Below, one piece after another: positions 1 through 8,819 of a stretch of DNA of 46,146 bases. This stretch comes from Azoarcus sp. (GTDB taxonomy: Bacteria > Pseudomonadota > Gammaproteobacteria > Burkholderiales > Rhodocyclaceae), in contig JAITVD010000045.1 in the NCBI GenBank assembly GCA_031285965.1, positions 1 to 46,146 on the forward strand, read 5' to 3'. The stretch's first letter is position 1. Each line of letters begins with the position of its first letter. The position numbers and the translations under genes were made by a program. The notes below the pieces were generated by a model. The model ran no database searches. It saw only the letters and a list, made by a program, of their open reading frames with translations, and was not told where the DNA came from.

Positions 1-1
1 C

Positions 2-694
2 CACTATCTCGCCCTCTCGCGGCGGTCATTCGCGCCCTATCGGCGCGACCCGGAAATCCCGTTTCTCTTTGTCGTGCTGGCCGCCAGCGTCATCCTGCTC
101 GTGGGCTACCTGATGCACAGCGGCATTGAAACGGGATTTTTCACCACCCTGCGCCACGTCGCCTTTCATGTCGTTTCTCTGTCGACCTCGCTTGGGCTGA
201 GCACCACCGACTACACCCAATGGCCGATGTTCCCCCAGCTTTGGCTGCTTTTTCTCGGCAGTTTCGTGGCCTGTTCCGGCTCGGCGGGCGGCGGCATCAA
301 GATGATGCGCGCCATCATTCTCTACAAACAGGTCTGGCGCGAATTCATCCGCGCCCTGCACCCCAACGCCGTGCGCCCGGTGCGGCTCTCCGGCCAGCCC
401 GTTGGCGAAGGCGTGCTGCATGCCGTGCTCGGTTTCAGCTTTATGTACATGATTAGCATCGCCGCGCTGACCCTGCTGCTCTCGGCAAGCGGGCTGGAAC
501 TCGTTTCGGCCTTCTCCGCCGTCGTCGCCTGCCTCAACAATACCGGCCCCGCCCTCGGCGCTCTCGGCCCCGCTTCCACGTTCCAAAGCCTGAACGGTTT
601 CCAGACCAGCGTGCTCGCCTTTACGATGATTCTCGGGCGACTGGAAATCTTCACGCTGCTGGTGGTCTTTACGCCAGCGTTTTGGCGGCGTTAA
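2..694 (+). CDS. trkH: TrkH-type potassium uptake channel subunit, C-terminal part (5' end outside window)
   Basis: This is the inner-membrane K+ translocating subunit of the Trk system, which works with the NAD-binding regulator TrkA. The frame is open from base 2, so only the last ~230 residues of a protein normally near 480 are present. Two of the four selectivity-filter loops are visible: ACSGSAGGGIKMMR (third repeat) and CLNNTGPALGALGP (fourth repeat), separated by long hydrophobic helices. The stop is TAA at 692-694. It converges on the DsrE-like gene, 19 bases away. The family assignment is secure from the filter motifs; TrkH versus its close relative TrkG/KtrB is inferred from the length of the C-terminal part and the taxonomic setting. 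Confidence 0.9.
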   Translation, partial: HYLALSRRSFAPYRRDPEIPFLFVVLAASVILLVGYLMHSGIETGFFTTLRHVAFHVVSLSTSLGLSTTDYTQWPMFPQLWLLFLGSFVACSGSAGGGIKMMRAIILYKQVWREFIRALHPNAVRPVRLSGQPVGEGVLHAVLGFSFMYMISIAALTLLLSASGLELVSAFSAVVACLNNTGPALGALGPASTFQSLNGFQTSVLAFTMILGRLEIFTLLVVFTPAFWRR

Positions 695-713
695 AAGAAG
701 GAAGCGAAGCGCC

Positions 714-1067
714 CTAAAACGTGATGACCTTGTCCGCCGCAAGCGTCATTTCAGCCAAATCGACCAACGTGCCGATGGCGGTTCCGGCAATCAGCGGCAA
801 TTCCGCGATGCCCCGAGCCAAGACGCACGTGCGGCACAGCCGAATCTCCGCGCCGAGGTCGACCAGCGCCTCGACCATGCCCTGCAAACCATTGCTCGTG
901 CCTTCAACCTGGTTGGGCAACCCAAGCACGGTCGCGTCGGACATCAGGAAAACGCGCACCGTTGGCTTATTCTCATGGTCAGCCAAGGCAATCGCCAGAC
1001 GCAGGCCGGAGAGGCAGCGTTCGCTGCCGTAAGGCGGCGCGTTGATGATGATGAGGATATTTTGCAT
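714..1067 (-). CDS. DsrE/DsrF-like small soluble protein
   Basis: This 117-residue protein has the DsrE/YchN alpha/beta fold pattern. It opens with a strand MQNILIIINAPPYGSER, followed by LRLAIALAD, FLMSDAT and a mid-protein LCRTC cysteine pair, as in the DsrE family, whose members relay sulfur or form small oligomers of unknown role. I chose the ATG at 1065-1067 because AGGAGA lies about 8 bases upstream on the minus strand. An upstream in-frame ATG at 1097 overlaps the yicC stop and has no ribosome-binding site. The gene lies 26 bases downstream of yicC on the same strand, so the two are probably co-transcribed. The substrate is unknown. Confidence 0.75.
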   Translation of the reverse strand: MQNILIIINAPPYGSERCLSGLRLAIALADHENKPTVRVFLMSDATVLGLPNQVEGTSNGLQGMVEALVDLGAEIRLCRTCVLARGIAELPLIAGTAIGTLVDLAEMTLAADKVITF

Positions 1068-1093
1068 GGCGAAGTTCTCCTGTCCGCGAGGCG

Positions 1094-1960
1094 TCATTCA
1101 ATGTTCTGAACCTGCTCCCGTATCTGCTCGATCAGCACTTTCATTTCCATCGCAATGCCGGTGATGTCGGACGCGGCGGATTTTGAAGCGAGCGTGTTGG
1201 CCTCGCGGTTGAGTTCCTGCATAAGAAAGTCGAGCCGCTTGCCCGACGCGCCGCCAGTGGCAAGGATGCGCTCGATTTCGTCCAGATGCGCCAAAAGGCG
1301 GGAAAGCTCTTCGGCAACGTCAATGCGGGCCGCGTAAAGAACGGTTTCCTGGATGATGCGCTCTTCGTCGGCGCTGGTGAGCACTTCCTGAAGGCGGCGG
1401 GCGAGGCGGGCGCGGTATTCTTCGACAATGGTCGGGATGCGGGGCGCGGCGGCGGCGGCGAGTTCGCGCATTTTGGCGATCCGTTCCCGAATCATCGAAG
1501 CCAGTTTTTCGCCTTCGCGGCGACGCGTGGCGACAAGTTCATCGAGCGCGGCGCGGGTCAGGGCGTTGATGAGCGGCTGCAATTGCTCAAATTTGGGGCT
1601 GTCGTCGGCAAGGATGCCCGGCCAGTGCAGCAATTCGGACACGGACAACGGGCGGGCGCTGGGGAACTGCCCAAGCACGGCGGTTTCCGTAGCCGCCAGA
1701 CGGGCGAGCAGGGCAGCGTTGGGCATGAGCGCGCGGGGAGCATCGGCAGCCGTTTGCAGATTGAGCCGGCATTCAACTTTGCCGCGCACGAGCCGCCCGG
1801 AAATCTGCTCGCGCAGGCTTGGCTCAGCGGCGCGGAGGTCGTCAGCAATGCGGAAACTCAGGTCGAGGTATCTGGAATTGACGCTGCGCAATTCCAGATG
1901 AATGTTCGCGCCATCCTGCTCGCGGCTCTGCGATGCGAAGCCTGTCATGCTATAAATCAT
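1094..1960 (-). CDS. yicC: YicC family endoribonuclease/stress protein
   Basis: This is a 288-residue protein of the YicC/YloC family. The N-terminus MIYSMTGFASQ is the family hallmark and is followed by LELRSVNSRYLDL. The C-terminus holds the conserved block RLDFLMQELNREANTLASK and ends with EMKVLIEQIREQVQNIE. E. coli YicC is reported to be an endoribonuclease acting with PNPase on small RNAs; that role is family knowledge, not something read here. The start codon has GGAG about 8 bases upstream. The gene diverges from the kinase gene starting at 2062. In betaproteobacteria yicC commonly sits next to a kinase/PP2C/rph/rdgB group, as here. Confidence 0.92.
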   Translation of the reverse strand: MIYSMTGFASQSREQDGANIHLELRSVNSRYLDLSFRIADDLRAAEPSLREQISGRLVRGKVECRLNLQTAADAPRALMPNAALLARLAATETAVLGQFPSARPLSVSELLHWPGILADDSPKFEQLQPLINALTRAALDELVATRRREGEKLASMIRERIAKMRELAAAAAPRIPTIVEEYRARLARRLQEVLTSADEERIIQETVLYAARIDVAEELSRLLAHLDEIERILATGGASGKRLDFLMQELNREANTLASKSAASDITGIAMEMKVLIEQIREQVQNIE

Positions 1961-2061
1961 AAATAGGACTCCAAAGATATGCTGGGAAATGGCTGCTATC
2001 GGCTACACTGCCAACTTTCGTCGAAGCATTTTCACACAAGTCCCGTCCTGCCGTTCACAAG

Positions 2062-3012
2062 ATGCCGTCTCAAGCGAACAGCGCCCTGCCTTCTGGATTC
2101 CAACTCGACCGCTACCGCATCGAGCGGCAGCTTTCTCTAGGCGGTTTTTCCATTGTCTATCTGGCCTACGATACCGACGGCACGCCCGTGGCCATCAAGG
2201 AATACCTGCCCAATTCGCTGGCTTTGCGCAAACCGGGCGAAATCGCGCCACAAGTGCCCGATGACAATCTTCCGGCTTTCCGCTACGGGATGAAGTGTTT
2301 TTTCGAGGAAGGTCGCTCGCTCGCCCGGCTGATACACCCGAACGTAGTCCGGGTGCTGAATTTTTTTCGCGCCAACGGCACTGTATACATGGTGATGCAG
2401 TTCGAGCGTGGGCGCACCTTGCATGAGTACATCCAGCGTCATCATCGGCAGGTGTCCGAACAGTTCATCCGCAACGTGTTCATCCGCATGCTCAACGGAT
2501 TGCGTGAGGTGCACGCCCATAAGCTGCTGCATCTCGACATCAAGCCATCAAACATTTATCTGCGCGCCGACGGCACGCCGATGCTCCTCGATTTTGGCGC
2601 GGCGCGGCAAACGCTGGCGCAGGAGCAGGCGATGCTCAAGCCGATGTATACGCCCGGTTTCGCCTCTCCCGAGCATTATGCCGACCGCGAGCGGCTCGGG
2701 CCGTGGAGCGACATTTACAGCGTGGGAGCGAGCATGCACGCCTGCATCGCCGGTTCCGCCCCGCCGCGCTCGGATGAGCGGAACAAAAAAGACCTGTTCA
2801 TCCCATTGGCAAAATCCTATGCCGGAAGATATTCTATGCAGCTTCTCGAACTGGTCGACTGGTGCTTGGTGCTCGACCCGCTGCAACGCCCGCAAAGCGT
2901 TTACGCCTTGCAGAAGAACCTGAGCCGGAAACCACAAAGATCGGAGCCTGAGCCGCAAAGCCGGTTTGGCAGCATCCTGTCAAAAATAAAATCGTCGATC
3001 GGCAAGGGCTGA
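2062..3012 (+). CDS. Serine/threonine protein kinase (Hanks type, non-RD)
   Basis: This is a 316-residue cytosolic Hanks-type kinase. A glycine-loop equivalent LSLGGFSIVYLAYD (about 25-37) is followed by the ATP-anchoring lysine in VAIKEY (K46), the catalytic loop HLDIKPSN (157-164), the metal-binding DFGAAR (177-182) and an activation-segment FASPEHY. The catalytic loop has leucine where most kinases have arginine before the aspartate (HLD, not HRD), so it is a non-RD kinase. There is no transmembrane or PASTA segment; the C-terminal ~30 residues are basic and low complexity. It sits 12 bases before a PP2C phosphatase, which suggests an opposing kinase/phosphatase pair. Substrates cannot be read from the sequence. 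Confidence 0.9.
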   Translation: MPSQANSALPSGFQLDRYRIERQLSLGGFSIVYLAYDTDGTPVAIKEYLPNSLALRKPGEIAPQVPDDNLPAFRYGMKCFFEEGRSLARLIHPNVVRVLNFFRANGTVYMVMQFERGRTLHEYIQRHHRQVSEQFIRNVFIRMLNGLREVHAHKLLHLDIKPSNIYLRADGTPMLLDFGAARQTLAQEQAMLKPMYTPGFASPEHYADRERLGPWSDIYSVGASMHACIAGSAPPRSDERNKKDLFIPLAKSYAGRYSMQLLELVDWCLVLDPLQRPQSVYALQKNLSRKPQRSEPEPQSRFGSILSKIKSSIGKG

Positions 3013-3024
3013 GGGAAATTTACC

Positions 3025-3951
3025 GTGAAATTCACCATTTTTCAGGAAAGCCGCATCGGCAAGCGCAAGACCAACCAAGACCGCATCGCGCACTGCTATT
3101 CGCGTGATTCGTTGCTGATGGTTCTTGCCGACGGCATGGGCGGTCATCTGCATGGCGAGGTGGCCGCGCACATCGCCGTGCAATATCTGACGCACGTTTT
3201 CCAGCGCGAAGCGCAGCCCGTTTTGCAAGACCCCGGAATGTTCCTGTCCCGCGAAATCACCCAGGCTCATCACGCCATTGTTGATTACTCGCTTGAAAAA
3301 GGGCTGCGCGAAGCGCCGCGCACCACGCTCGTGGTCTGCATTGTCCAAGACGGGCTTGCCTACTGGGCGCACGCGGGCGATTCCCGCCTGTACCTGCTGC
3401 GCAACGGACGCATCCATCTCCAGACGCACGACCACTCAAGGGTGCAGTTGATGGTCGACCAAGGGCTGCTCGACGTGCGCAGCGCCGCCGTCCATCCGGG
3501 ACGCAACCGCGTCTATTCCTGCCTTGGCGGAACCCATGTGCCGCAAATTGAGTTTTCGCGCCGCACGCCGTTGCAGAGCGGGGATATTCTGGCGCTCTGC
3601 ACGGACGGTGTCTGGGGGCCGTTAGGCAACGAAGGCATGCTGCGCGGTCTGACAAAGGAAACCCCGATGATTGCGGTTCCCGGCTTGCTTTCCGAGGCCG
3701 AGGCGATTTCCGGGGATCGCTGCGACAACCTGTCCCTGATTGCGATGGCTTGGCGCGAAGGAGAGGAAGAAAGCCTCGATCTGACCCATATCGTTTCGAC
3801 GCAGACGATGGCCATGAGCAACGGGTTCACGACGCGCATGGATTCGTTCCAGCGGGCGCATCCCTCAAAGAAAGACGCTGATTTTTCAGACGACGACATC
3901 GAGCAGGCCATTCAGGAAATCAACGCCGCCATCCAGAAATTCAGCAAATGA
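3025..3951 (+). CDS. PP2C-family protein serine/threonine phosphatase
   Basis: This 308-residue Mg/Mn-dependent phosphatase should reverse the action of the upstream kinase. Visible motifs are [22 protein letters not shown] (metal-binding aspartate and glycines), [23 protein letters not shown] and [10 protein letters not shown] with the terminal metal-binding DN. The catalytic core appears complete. The last ~60 residues lie beyond the core and are polar, possibly a docking tail. The start is GTG at 3025, preceded by GAGGGAAA. The stop overlaps the next gene as ATGA (3948-3951), implying translational coupling with rph. The pairing with the kinase and overlap with rph and rdgB suggest, but do not prove, a link to RNA or nucleotide quality control. 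Confidence 0.92.
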   Translation: MKFTIFQESRIGKRKTNQDRIAHCYSRDSLLMVLADGMGGHLHGEVAAHIAVQYLTHVFQREAQPVLQDPGMFLSREITQAHHAIVDYSLEKGLREAPRTTLVVCIVQDGLAYWAHAGDSRLYLLRNGRIHLQTHDHSRVQLMVDQGLLDVRSAAVHPGRNRVYSCLGGTHVPQIEFSRRTPLQSGDILALCTDGVWGPLGNEGMLRGLTKETPMIAVPGLLSEAEAISGDRCDNLSLIAMAWREGEEESLDLTHIVSTQTMAMSNGFTTRMDSFQRAHPSKKDADFSDDDIEQAIQEINAAIQKFSK

Positions 3952-4694
3952 GCACACAACAGCCTCTTTCGCGCGCCGATTCGCGCCGACCGGACGAACT
4001 GCGCCCCATCCGCTTTACGCGGGGATACACCCGCCACGCCGAGGGTTCAGTGCTGGTCGAATTTGGCGAGACCAAGGTGCTCGTCACCGCCAGCGTCGAG
4101 GAAGGCGTACCCAGATTTCTCAAGGGCAGCGGCCAAGGCTGGCTCACCGCCGAATATGGAATGCTGCCTAGATCGACCCATTCCCGCAGCGCCCGCGAAG
4201 CCGCCAAGGGCAAGCAGAGCGGGCGCACGCAAGAAATCCAGCGCCTAATTGGCCGCAGCCTGCGCGCCGCCGTTGATTTGTCGGCGCTGGGCGAACGGCA
4301 GCTCATCATCGACTGCGACGTGCTGCAAGCGGACGGCGGAACCCGCACCGCGTCCATTTCCGGCGCTTGCGTGGCCGCGCATGATGCCCTTTCCCGTTTG
4401 GTCTCCAGCGGCCAGCTTGCCGTCCATCCGATGCGCGAACGAGTCGCGGCGGTGTCCGTCGGCATCGTCCAGGGCATCCCCCTGCTCGATCTCGATTACG
4501 CCGAGGATTCCGGCTGCGATACCGACATGAATGTGGTCATGACCGCTTCCGGCGGAATCATTGAAATACAGGGAACCGCCGAGGGACAGGCGTTTGCGCG
4601 GGCTGAACTCGACGCGCTGCTCGATTTGGCCGCCAGCGGCATCCGCCAGATTGCCGATGCCCAACGCGCCGCGCTCGCCGCAAGCCTGCCATGA
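3948..4694 (+). CDS. rph: Ribonuclease PH
   Basis: This phosphate-dependent 3'-5' exoribonuclease trims tRNA 3' ends. At 248 residues it is slightly longer than the usual ~238 because of an N-terminal extension before [21 protein letters not shown]. Family blocks visible are [62 protein letters not shown] and the acidic [14 protein letters not shown] near the active site. It overlaps the phosphatase at its start and rdgB at its end (ATGA at 4691-4694), so the phosphatase, rph and rdgB are likely translated as one coupled unit. The rph-rdgB pairing is common in proteobacteria. Confidence 0.96.
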   Translation: MSTQQPLSRADSRRPDELRPIRFTRGYTRHAEGSVLVEFGETKVLVTASVEEGVPRFLKGSGQGWLTAEYGMLPRSTHSRSAREAAKGKQSGRTQEIQRLIGRSLRAAVDLSALGERQLIIDCDVLQADGGTRTASISGACVAAHDALSRLVSSGQLAVHPMRERVAAVSVGIVQGIPLLDLDYAEDSGCDTDMNVVMTASGGIIEIQGTAEGQAFARAELDALLDLAASGIRQIADAQRAALAASLP

Positions 4695-5314
4695 GCCAAA
4701 AACTGGTGCTGGCAAGCAACAACGCCAAAAAAGCCTCCGAAATGCAGGCCCTGCTCGCGCCGCTTGGGCTAGAAATCGTTTCGCAGTCCCAACTCGGCGT
4801 GGAGGAGGCCGAAGAGCCGCATTTCACCTTCATCGAGAACGCGCTCGCCAAGGCGCGGCATGCCGCCGCCGTGACGGGGCTGCCCGCCATCGCGGACGAT
4901 TCCGGCCTCTGCGTGGCGGCGCTTGGAGGCGCGCCCGGCGTGCATTCAGCGCGTTTTGCCGGAGAGCCAAAATCCGATGAGCGCAACAATTTGTTTCTGC
5001 TTGAGCGCCTCTCAGGCATACCTGAAAACGAGCGACGCGCATGGTATTGCTGCTGCCTCGTCCTCGTCCGCCACGCCAACGACCCTTGCCCAATGATTGC
5101 GGACGGCCAATGGCACGGCATCATCCTCAATGCCCCACGTGGCGAGGGCGGTTTTGGCTACGACCCACTTTTCTGGCTGCCTGAACTGGGAAAGAGCGCC
5201 GCCGAACTCGAACCCGCGCATAAGAACCGCCTCAGCCATCGCGGCATTGCGATGCGCCGCTTGCTCGAACGCCTGCATGAGCAGCCTCTCTCCAAAGAAT
5301 CCGGGCAAGCCTGA
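4691..5314 (+). CDS. rdgB: XTP/dITP diphosphatase (RdgB/HAM1)
   Basis: This is a house-cleaning pyrophosphatase that removes dITP and (d)XTP from the nucleotide pool. The protein has 207 residues and begins with [14 protein letters not shown] (the family SxNxxK substrate motif). It contains [47 protein letters not shown] and a terminal KNRLSHRG. The catalytic aspartate of ADDSG is present. It overlaps rph by four bases, and its TGA is immediately followed by the ATG of the msbA-like gene, so all share one transcript. In many betaproteobacteria the next gene would be hemW; here an ABC exporter takes that place. Confidence 0.95.
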   Translation: MSQKLVLASNNAKKASEMQALLAPLGLEIVSQSQLGVEEAEEPHFTFIENALAKARHAAAVTGLPAIADDSGLCVAALGGAPGVHSARFAGEPKSDERNNLFLLERLSGIPENERRAWYCCCLVLVRHANDPCPMIADGQWHGIILNAPRGEGGFGYDPLFWLPELGKSAAELEPAHKNRLSHRGIAMRRLLERLHEQPLSKESGQA

Positions 5315-7120
5315 ATGTCTCCCGCCGCCTCCAGCCTCAAAATCTACTTTCGCCTGCTCGGCTATGTGCGCCCCTACATCGGGCTGTTTTTCGTCAGTTT
5401 TGCCGGTTTCATCATCTTTGCCTCCGCGCAGCCGATGCTGGCGGGGGTGCTCAAATATTTCGTCGACGGACTCGTCGATCCGGGAAAAGCCGTCCTGCGC
5501 GGCATCCCGCTGCTGGACGGACTCGTTTTGATGCAGGCGGTTCCGCTGATGATTGTCATCATTGCCTTCTGGCAAGGGATTGGCTCTTTTCTCGGCAACT
5601 ATTTCCTGTCCAAAGTTTCCCTCGGGCTGGTGCACGACCTGCGGCTCGCCCTGTTCGACAAGCTGCTGGTGCTGCCAAACGCTTGGTTCGACAGCCATAA
5701 CTCCGGCCATCTGATTTCGCGCATCACCTTTAATGTCACGATGGTCACGGGCGCGGCCACGGGCGCAATCAAAGTCATGATCCGCGAAGGGCTGACGGTT
5801 ATTTTTCTCTTCAGCTATTTATTGTGGATGAACTGGAAGCTCACGCTGGTGATGGTGGCCATCCTGCCGCTGATTGGCCTTCTGGTGGCCAACGCCAGCA
5901 GCAAGTTCCGCAGGCAGGCCCATAAGATACAAGCGGCAATGGGGGACGTGACCCATGTCGCTTCCGAGACCATCCATGGCTACAAGGTCGTGCGCGGCTT
6001 CGGGGGAGAAGAATACGAATCGGTGCGGTTCCGCCAGGCCAGCCGCGACAACACGAAAAAGCAGCTCAAGATGACCCGCACGGAGGAGACTTACACGCCG
6101 CTTTTGCAACTGATTATCTACACGGTCATGGCCGGGGTGCTTTTTCTGGTGCTGTGGCTGCGCGGCGATTCGTCCGTGGGCGAGCTTGTGGCCTATCTCA
6201 CCGCTGCGGGGCTGCTGCCCAAGCCAATCCGCCAGTTGTCGGAAATCAACTCGACCATCCAGAAAGGCATCGCCGGGGCGGAAAGCATTTTCAGCCAGCT
6301 CGATGAGCCGTCCGAACGCAATACCGGAACCATCGAACGCGAACGGGTAGAAGGACACATTTCCGTTCGCGGGCTGGCTTTCAGTTATCCAAATCACGCC
6401 CAGAAAGTGCTTGACGGGCTGGATTTCGAGATTGCCCCCGGTCAGATGGTGGCGCTAGTCGGTCGCTCCGGCAGCGGAAAATCGACGCTCGCCAGCCTGA
6501 TTCCCCGTTTTTATTCGCATAAGCACGGCCAAATCCTGATCGACGGCATCGACGTGACCGACTACACCTTGCGCAACCTGCGCCGCCATATCGCCCTTGT
6601 CACCCAGCAAGTGACGCTCTTTAACGGTTCTGTGGCGGAAAACATCGCCTATGGCGAACTGGCGGGCGCGTCGAGGGAAGAAGTGGAGCGTGTTGCCGAA
6701 GCCGCCAACGCGCGAGAGTTTATCGACAGGCTCCCGCAGGGCTTCGACACCCTCATCGGCGAAAACGGCGTCATGCTCTCGGGCGGGCAGCGCCAGCGTT
6801 TGGCGATTGCCCGCGCCTTGCTCAAGGACGCGCCCATCCTGATTCTCGATGAGGCCACATCGTCGCTCGACAGCGAGTCCGAGCGGCACATCCAGAACGC
6901 GCTCGAACACGCCACCCACGGGCGCACGACGCTGGTCATCGCACACCGCCTTTCGACCATCGAACGGGCGGACATGATTCTGGTGATGGACCAAGGCCGC
7001 ATCGTTGAGCGCGGAACCCACACCGAATTATTGCTTGCCGAAAACGGGCATTACGCAAAGCTGCACACGATGCAATTCGGAAACGAGGAAACCTCCAGCG
7101 ACCCAATGCCCGACCGCTGA
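5315..7120 (+). CDS. msbA: MsbA-like lipid A flippase, ABC exporter
   Basis: This 601-residue half-transporter is an ABC exporter fused to its own nucleotide-binding domain. The N-terminal ~320 residues hold about six transmembrane helices, and a coupling-helix region with GYKVVRGFGGEEYE is typical of MsbA. The ATPase domain shows Walker A VGRSGSGKSTLASL, Q-loop VTQQVTLFNGSVAENIAYGE, signature LSGGQRQRLAIARALL, Walker B ILILDEATSSLDSESE and H-loop AHRLSTI. MsbA flips core-lipid A across the inner membrane, and length and motif spacing match that family. The gene starts directly after the rdgB stop. An alternative, a generic lipid or drug exporter, is less likely. It converges with rdgC after 15 bases. 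Confidence 0.88.
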   Translation: MSPAASSLKIYFRLLGYVRPYIGLFFVSFAGFIIFASAQPMLAGVLKYFVDGLVDPGKAVLRGIPLLDGLVLMQAVPLMIVIIAFWQGIGSFLGNYFLSKVSLGLVHDLRLALFDKLLVLPNAWFDSHNSGHLISRITFNVTMVTGAATGAIKVMIREGLTVIFLFSYLLWMNWKLTLVMVAILPLIGLLVANASSKFRRQAHKIQAAMGDVTHVASETIHGYKVVRGFGGEEYESVRFRQASRDNTKKQLKMTRTEETYTPLLQLIIYTVMAGVLFLVLWLRGDSSVGELVAYLTAAGLLPKPIRQLSEINSTIQKGIAGAESIFSQLDEPSERNTGTIERERVEGHISVRGLAFSYPNHAQKVLDGLDFEIAPGQMVALVGRSGSGKSTLASLIPRFYSHKHGQILIDGIDVTDYTLRNLRRHIALVTQQVTLFNGSVAENIAYGELAGASREEVERVAEAANAREFIDRLPQGFDTLIGENGVMLSGGQRQRLAIARALLKDAPILILDEATSSLDSESERHIQNALEHATHGRTTLVIAHRLSTIERADMILVMDQGRIVERGTHTELLLAENGHYAKLHTMQFGNEETSSDPMPDR

Positions 7121-7135
7121 ACGGCTTCCCCCGTA

Positions 7136-8026
7136 TTAGGCCAGTTCTCCGCCAAGCGCCTCGACGAGCGCGGGCAGCAGATGCGAAAGTTCCGCAGTCA
7201 TTAAGGCGAGTTCAGCATCGAACAAGGCATCCGCGTCATCTTCATTGCCAAGGCTTTCCCGCACCACATCGAGAAAATCGAGGCGCTTGAGTTCCAGTTT
7301 GTCGGTGAGCACAAAACTGACGCGGTCGTTCCATGTTAATGCCAGCCGCGTGGGCAATTTTCCGGCGGCAAGATGGTCTCGAATTTCGCCGCCATCAAGC
7401 GGATGATGGGCGTAGCGCACCGTCGACTTTTCTTCGCTGACTGAACGCAGTTCGCAATCCCGATCGACGGTAAAGCCCGAAGGCGGATCAGAGGCCAGCC
7501 AGTCGGCCATTGCCGAGGCGGGCGAACGGGCAGGCCGCAGCAGCGCGAGCGGAAAATCATCTAGCGTCTCGCGCAGGCATTCGAGGGCTTCCTCAGCCCG
7601 CGCCGCGCTCGGCGCGTCGACCCCGAGCCACCCGTTTGTCGGGTCAATCCATAAAAAGGCGCGGCGCTGGCGGATGAAGGCGCGCGGCAGCAATTCCTGC
7701 GTCACCTGCTCGCTCAATTCCCTCATCTGCTTGCGGCCAAGCCTGTAGCCCTGCTTTTCGGCAAGCGCCTCCGCGCGGGCTTCGGCCTCTTGCCGCACGA
7801 CGGAAGAAGGCAGCAGCCGCGATTCCGCGCCCAGCGCAAGCAGCCATTGCCGACCAACCATGTGCAGCAGCGCGTCATTGCCACGCGGCGATACCCAGCC
7901 GCGTGACTCCATATCCTGATTGCCGCAGGGCTGGAGCGGCCGCTTACTCAGACTGGTTTCGAGCTGCGCGGGCGCAACGTCCCATCCAGCGGGAAGGCGG
8001 TAGATTTGTAGGTTCCTGAACCACAT
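7136..8026 (-). CDS. rdgC: Recombination-associated protein RdgC
   Basis: RdgC is a nucleoid-associated ring-forming DNA-binding protein that restrains RecA; in Neisseria it is linked to pilin variation. The 296-residue protein opens with MWFRNLQIYRLPAGW and carries SRGWVSPRGND, RQEAEARAEALAEKQGYRLGRKQ and FLWIDPTNGWLGVDAPS, all typical of the family. It has the normal length (~300). It lies 15 bases downstream of the SRPBCC-domain gene on the same strand, so the two probably share a promoter in the 8.5-8.8 kb gap. The family is restricted mainly to beta- and gammaproteobacteria, which supports the placement of the organism. Confidence 0.94.
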   Translation of the reverse strand: MWFRNLQIYRLPAGWDVAPAQLETSLSKRPLQPCGNQDMESRGWVSPRGNDALLHMVGRQWLLALGAESRLLPSSVVRQEAEARAEALAEKQGYRLGRKQMRELSEQVTQELLPRAFIRQRRAFLWIDPTNGWLGVDAPSAARAEEALECLRETLDDFPLALLRPARSPASAMADWLASDPPSGFTVDRDCELRSVSEEKSTVRYAHHPLDGGEIRDHLAAGKLPTRLALTWNDRVSFVLTDKLELKRLDFLDVVRESLGNEDDADALFDAELALMTAELSHLLPALVEALGGELA

Positions 8027-8041
8027 GAAAGTATCCTTTGC

Positions 8042-8503
8042 TCAAAGCAGTTTTCCAGATGAAGCCATTTTTCTGATGACATGGAGCGTATCAAAGTCGG
8101 ATTGACACCAAGCCGAACGTATGAAATCAGAGTATTTCTGGTTTTCGCCATCCGCCTCACATGAGTTTGTAAGATAACAAAAACGCAGAAAAAGTTTTCC
8201 CTCCTCAGATTCTTCGATGCTGATTGTCAGGCTTCCTCCCGCATGCTCTTGCGCCGTGTCGGCCTCGAAACGAATCCAGTTTGGCGAATGCCAGCAAGCC
8301 CTGTCACGCACCAAGGATTGCCCAAAACGCAGTTCCCTGACCAGTGCGTCGGCTTGCCGTTCGATAATCCGGCAGCTTTCAAGCCCCGGCAGGAAGGGTC
8401 GGGCATCTTCCGCGCGGCGCAGCAAGCCAGACCACAGTGCTTCCCGGCTCAACGCGAAAGGAGCCTCTGAGCCATTCACTTCGACGAGATGCTCGAACTG
8501 CAA
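8042..8503 (-). CDS. SRPBCC-fold protein, DUF1857/AtaL-like
   Basis: This 153-residue small soluble protein resembles DUF1857 (AtaL-like) members of the SRPBCC/START superfamily, which form a ligand-binding cavity. The opening MQFEHLVEVNG, the block REALWSGLLRRAEDARPFLPGLESCRI and RELRFGQSLVRDR match my memory of that family; this is recall, not a search. No catalytic role is known. The start appears to be TTG at 8501-8503, because the nearest ATG (8512-8514) is out of frame and the family normally begins M-x-FEHLVE. It precedes rdgC by 15 bases and probably shares its transcript. Its promoter would lie in the DnaA-box-rich gap upstream. Confidence 0.72.
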   Translation of the reverse strand: MQFEHLVEVNGSEAPFALSREALWSGLLRRAEDARPFLPGLESCRIIERQADALVRELRFGQSLVRDRACWHSPNWIRFEADTAQEHAGGSLTISIEESEEGKLFLRFCYLTNSCEADGENQKYSDFIRSAWCQSDFDTLHVIRKMASSGKLL

Positions 8504-8563
8504 GAAAATTCCATGAAAGATGAAGAGGTCGGCATTCTAGCTTTTTTCTTGCGATAAAATTTT

Positions 8564-8819
8564 TATGGATAAGTCATAATTAGTCTCCTTGTTTCTTTTA
8601 TTTAATTATTTAATAAATAAAAGAAAACTATGTATACAGCTAGGCAATTTCTGTGGATAAGTTTTTTTACTGCCGTCATTCCGCCTGTTTGAGCCTTTTA
8701 TAAGTCTGTTGATAAGCAGGGCTGTCGAGTGTGTGGGAAATGTCCATTTTTTTGTCATCTCGCTGGATAGAATGCGTTGTCCACATCGTGTCCCCTGTCC
8801 GTTCACTGATTTATCCAGA
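8564..8819. other. AT-rich intergenic gap with a cluster of five DnaA-box-like 9-mers
   Basis: The ~300-base gap between the divergent DUF1857 and earP genes holds no gene. On the reverse strand it reads TTATCCACA (perfect DnaA box, 8652-8660), TTATCCATA (8564-8572) and TTATCAACA (8707-8715). On the forward strand it reads TTGTCCACA (8777-8785) and TTATCCAGA (8811-8819, running into the earP ATG). Each imperfect site has one mismatch. An extended A/T-only stretch (about 8593-8632) lies between the first two boxes, like a DNA-unwinding element. This organisation resembles a replication origin or a DnaA titration/regulation site; it could also be DnaA control of the divergent genes. Function is inferred. 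Confidence 0.55.
8763..8773 (+). promoter_or_regulatory. Putative -10 region for earP (CTGGATAGAAT)
   Basis: The 11-mer CTGGATAGAAT contains a TAGAAT -10-like hexamer (8768-8773), about 45 bases before the earP ATG. The same 11-mer recurs at 9968-9978 just before EF-P. No convincing -35 is seen, so this is only a candidate. Confidence 0.3.
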
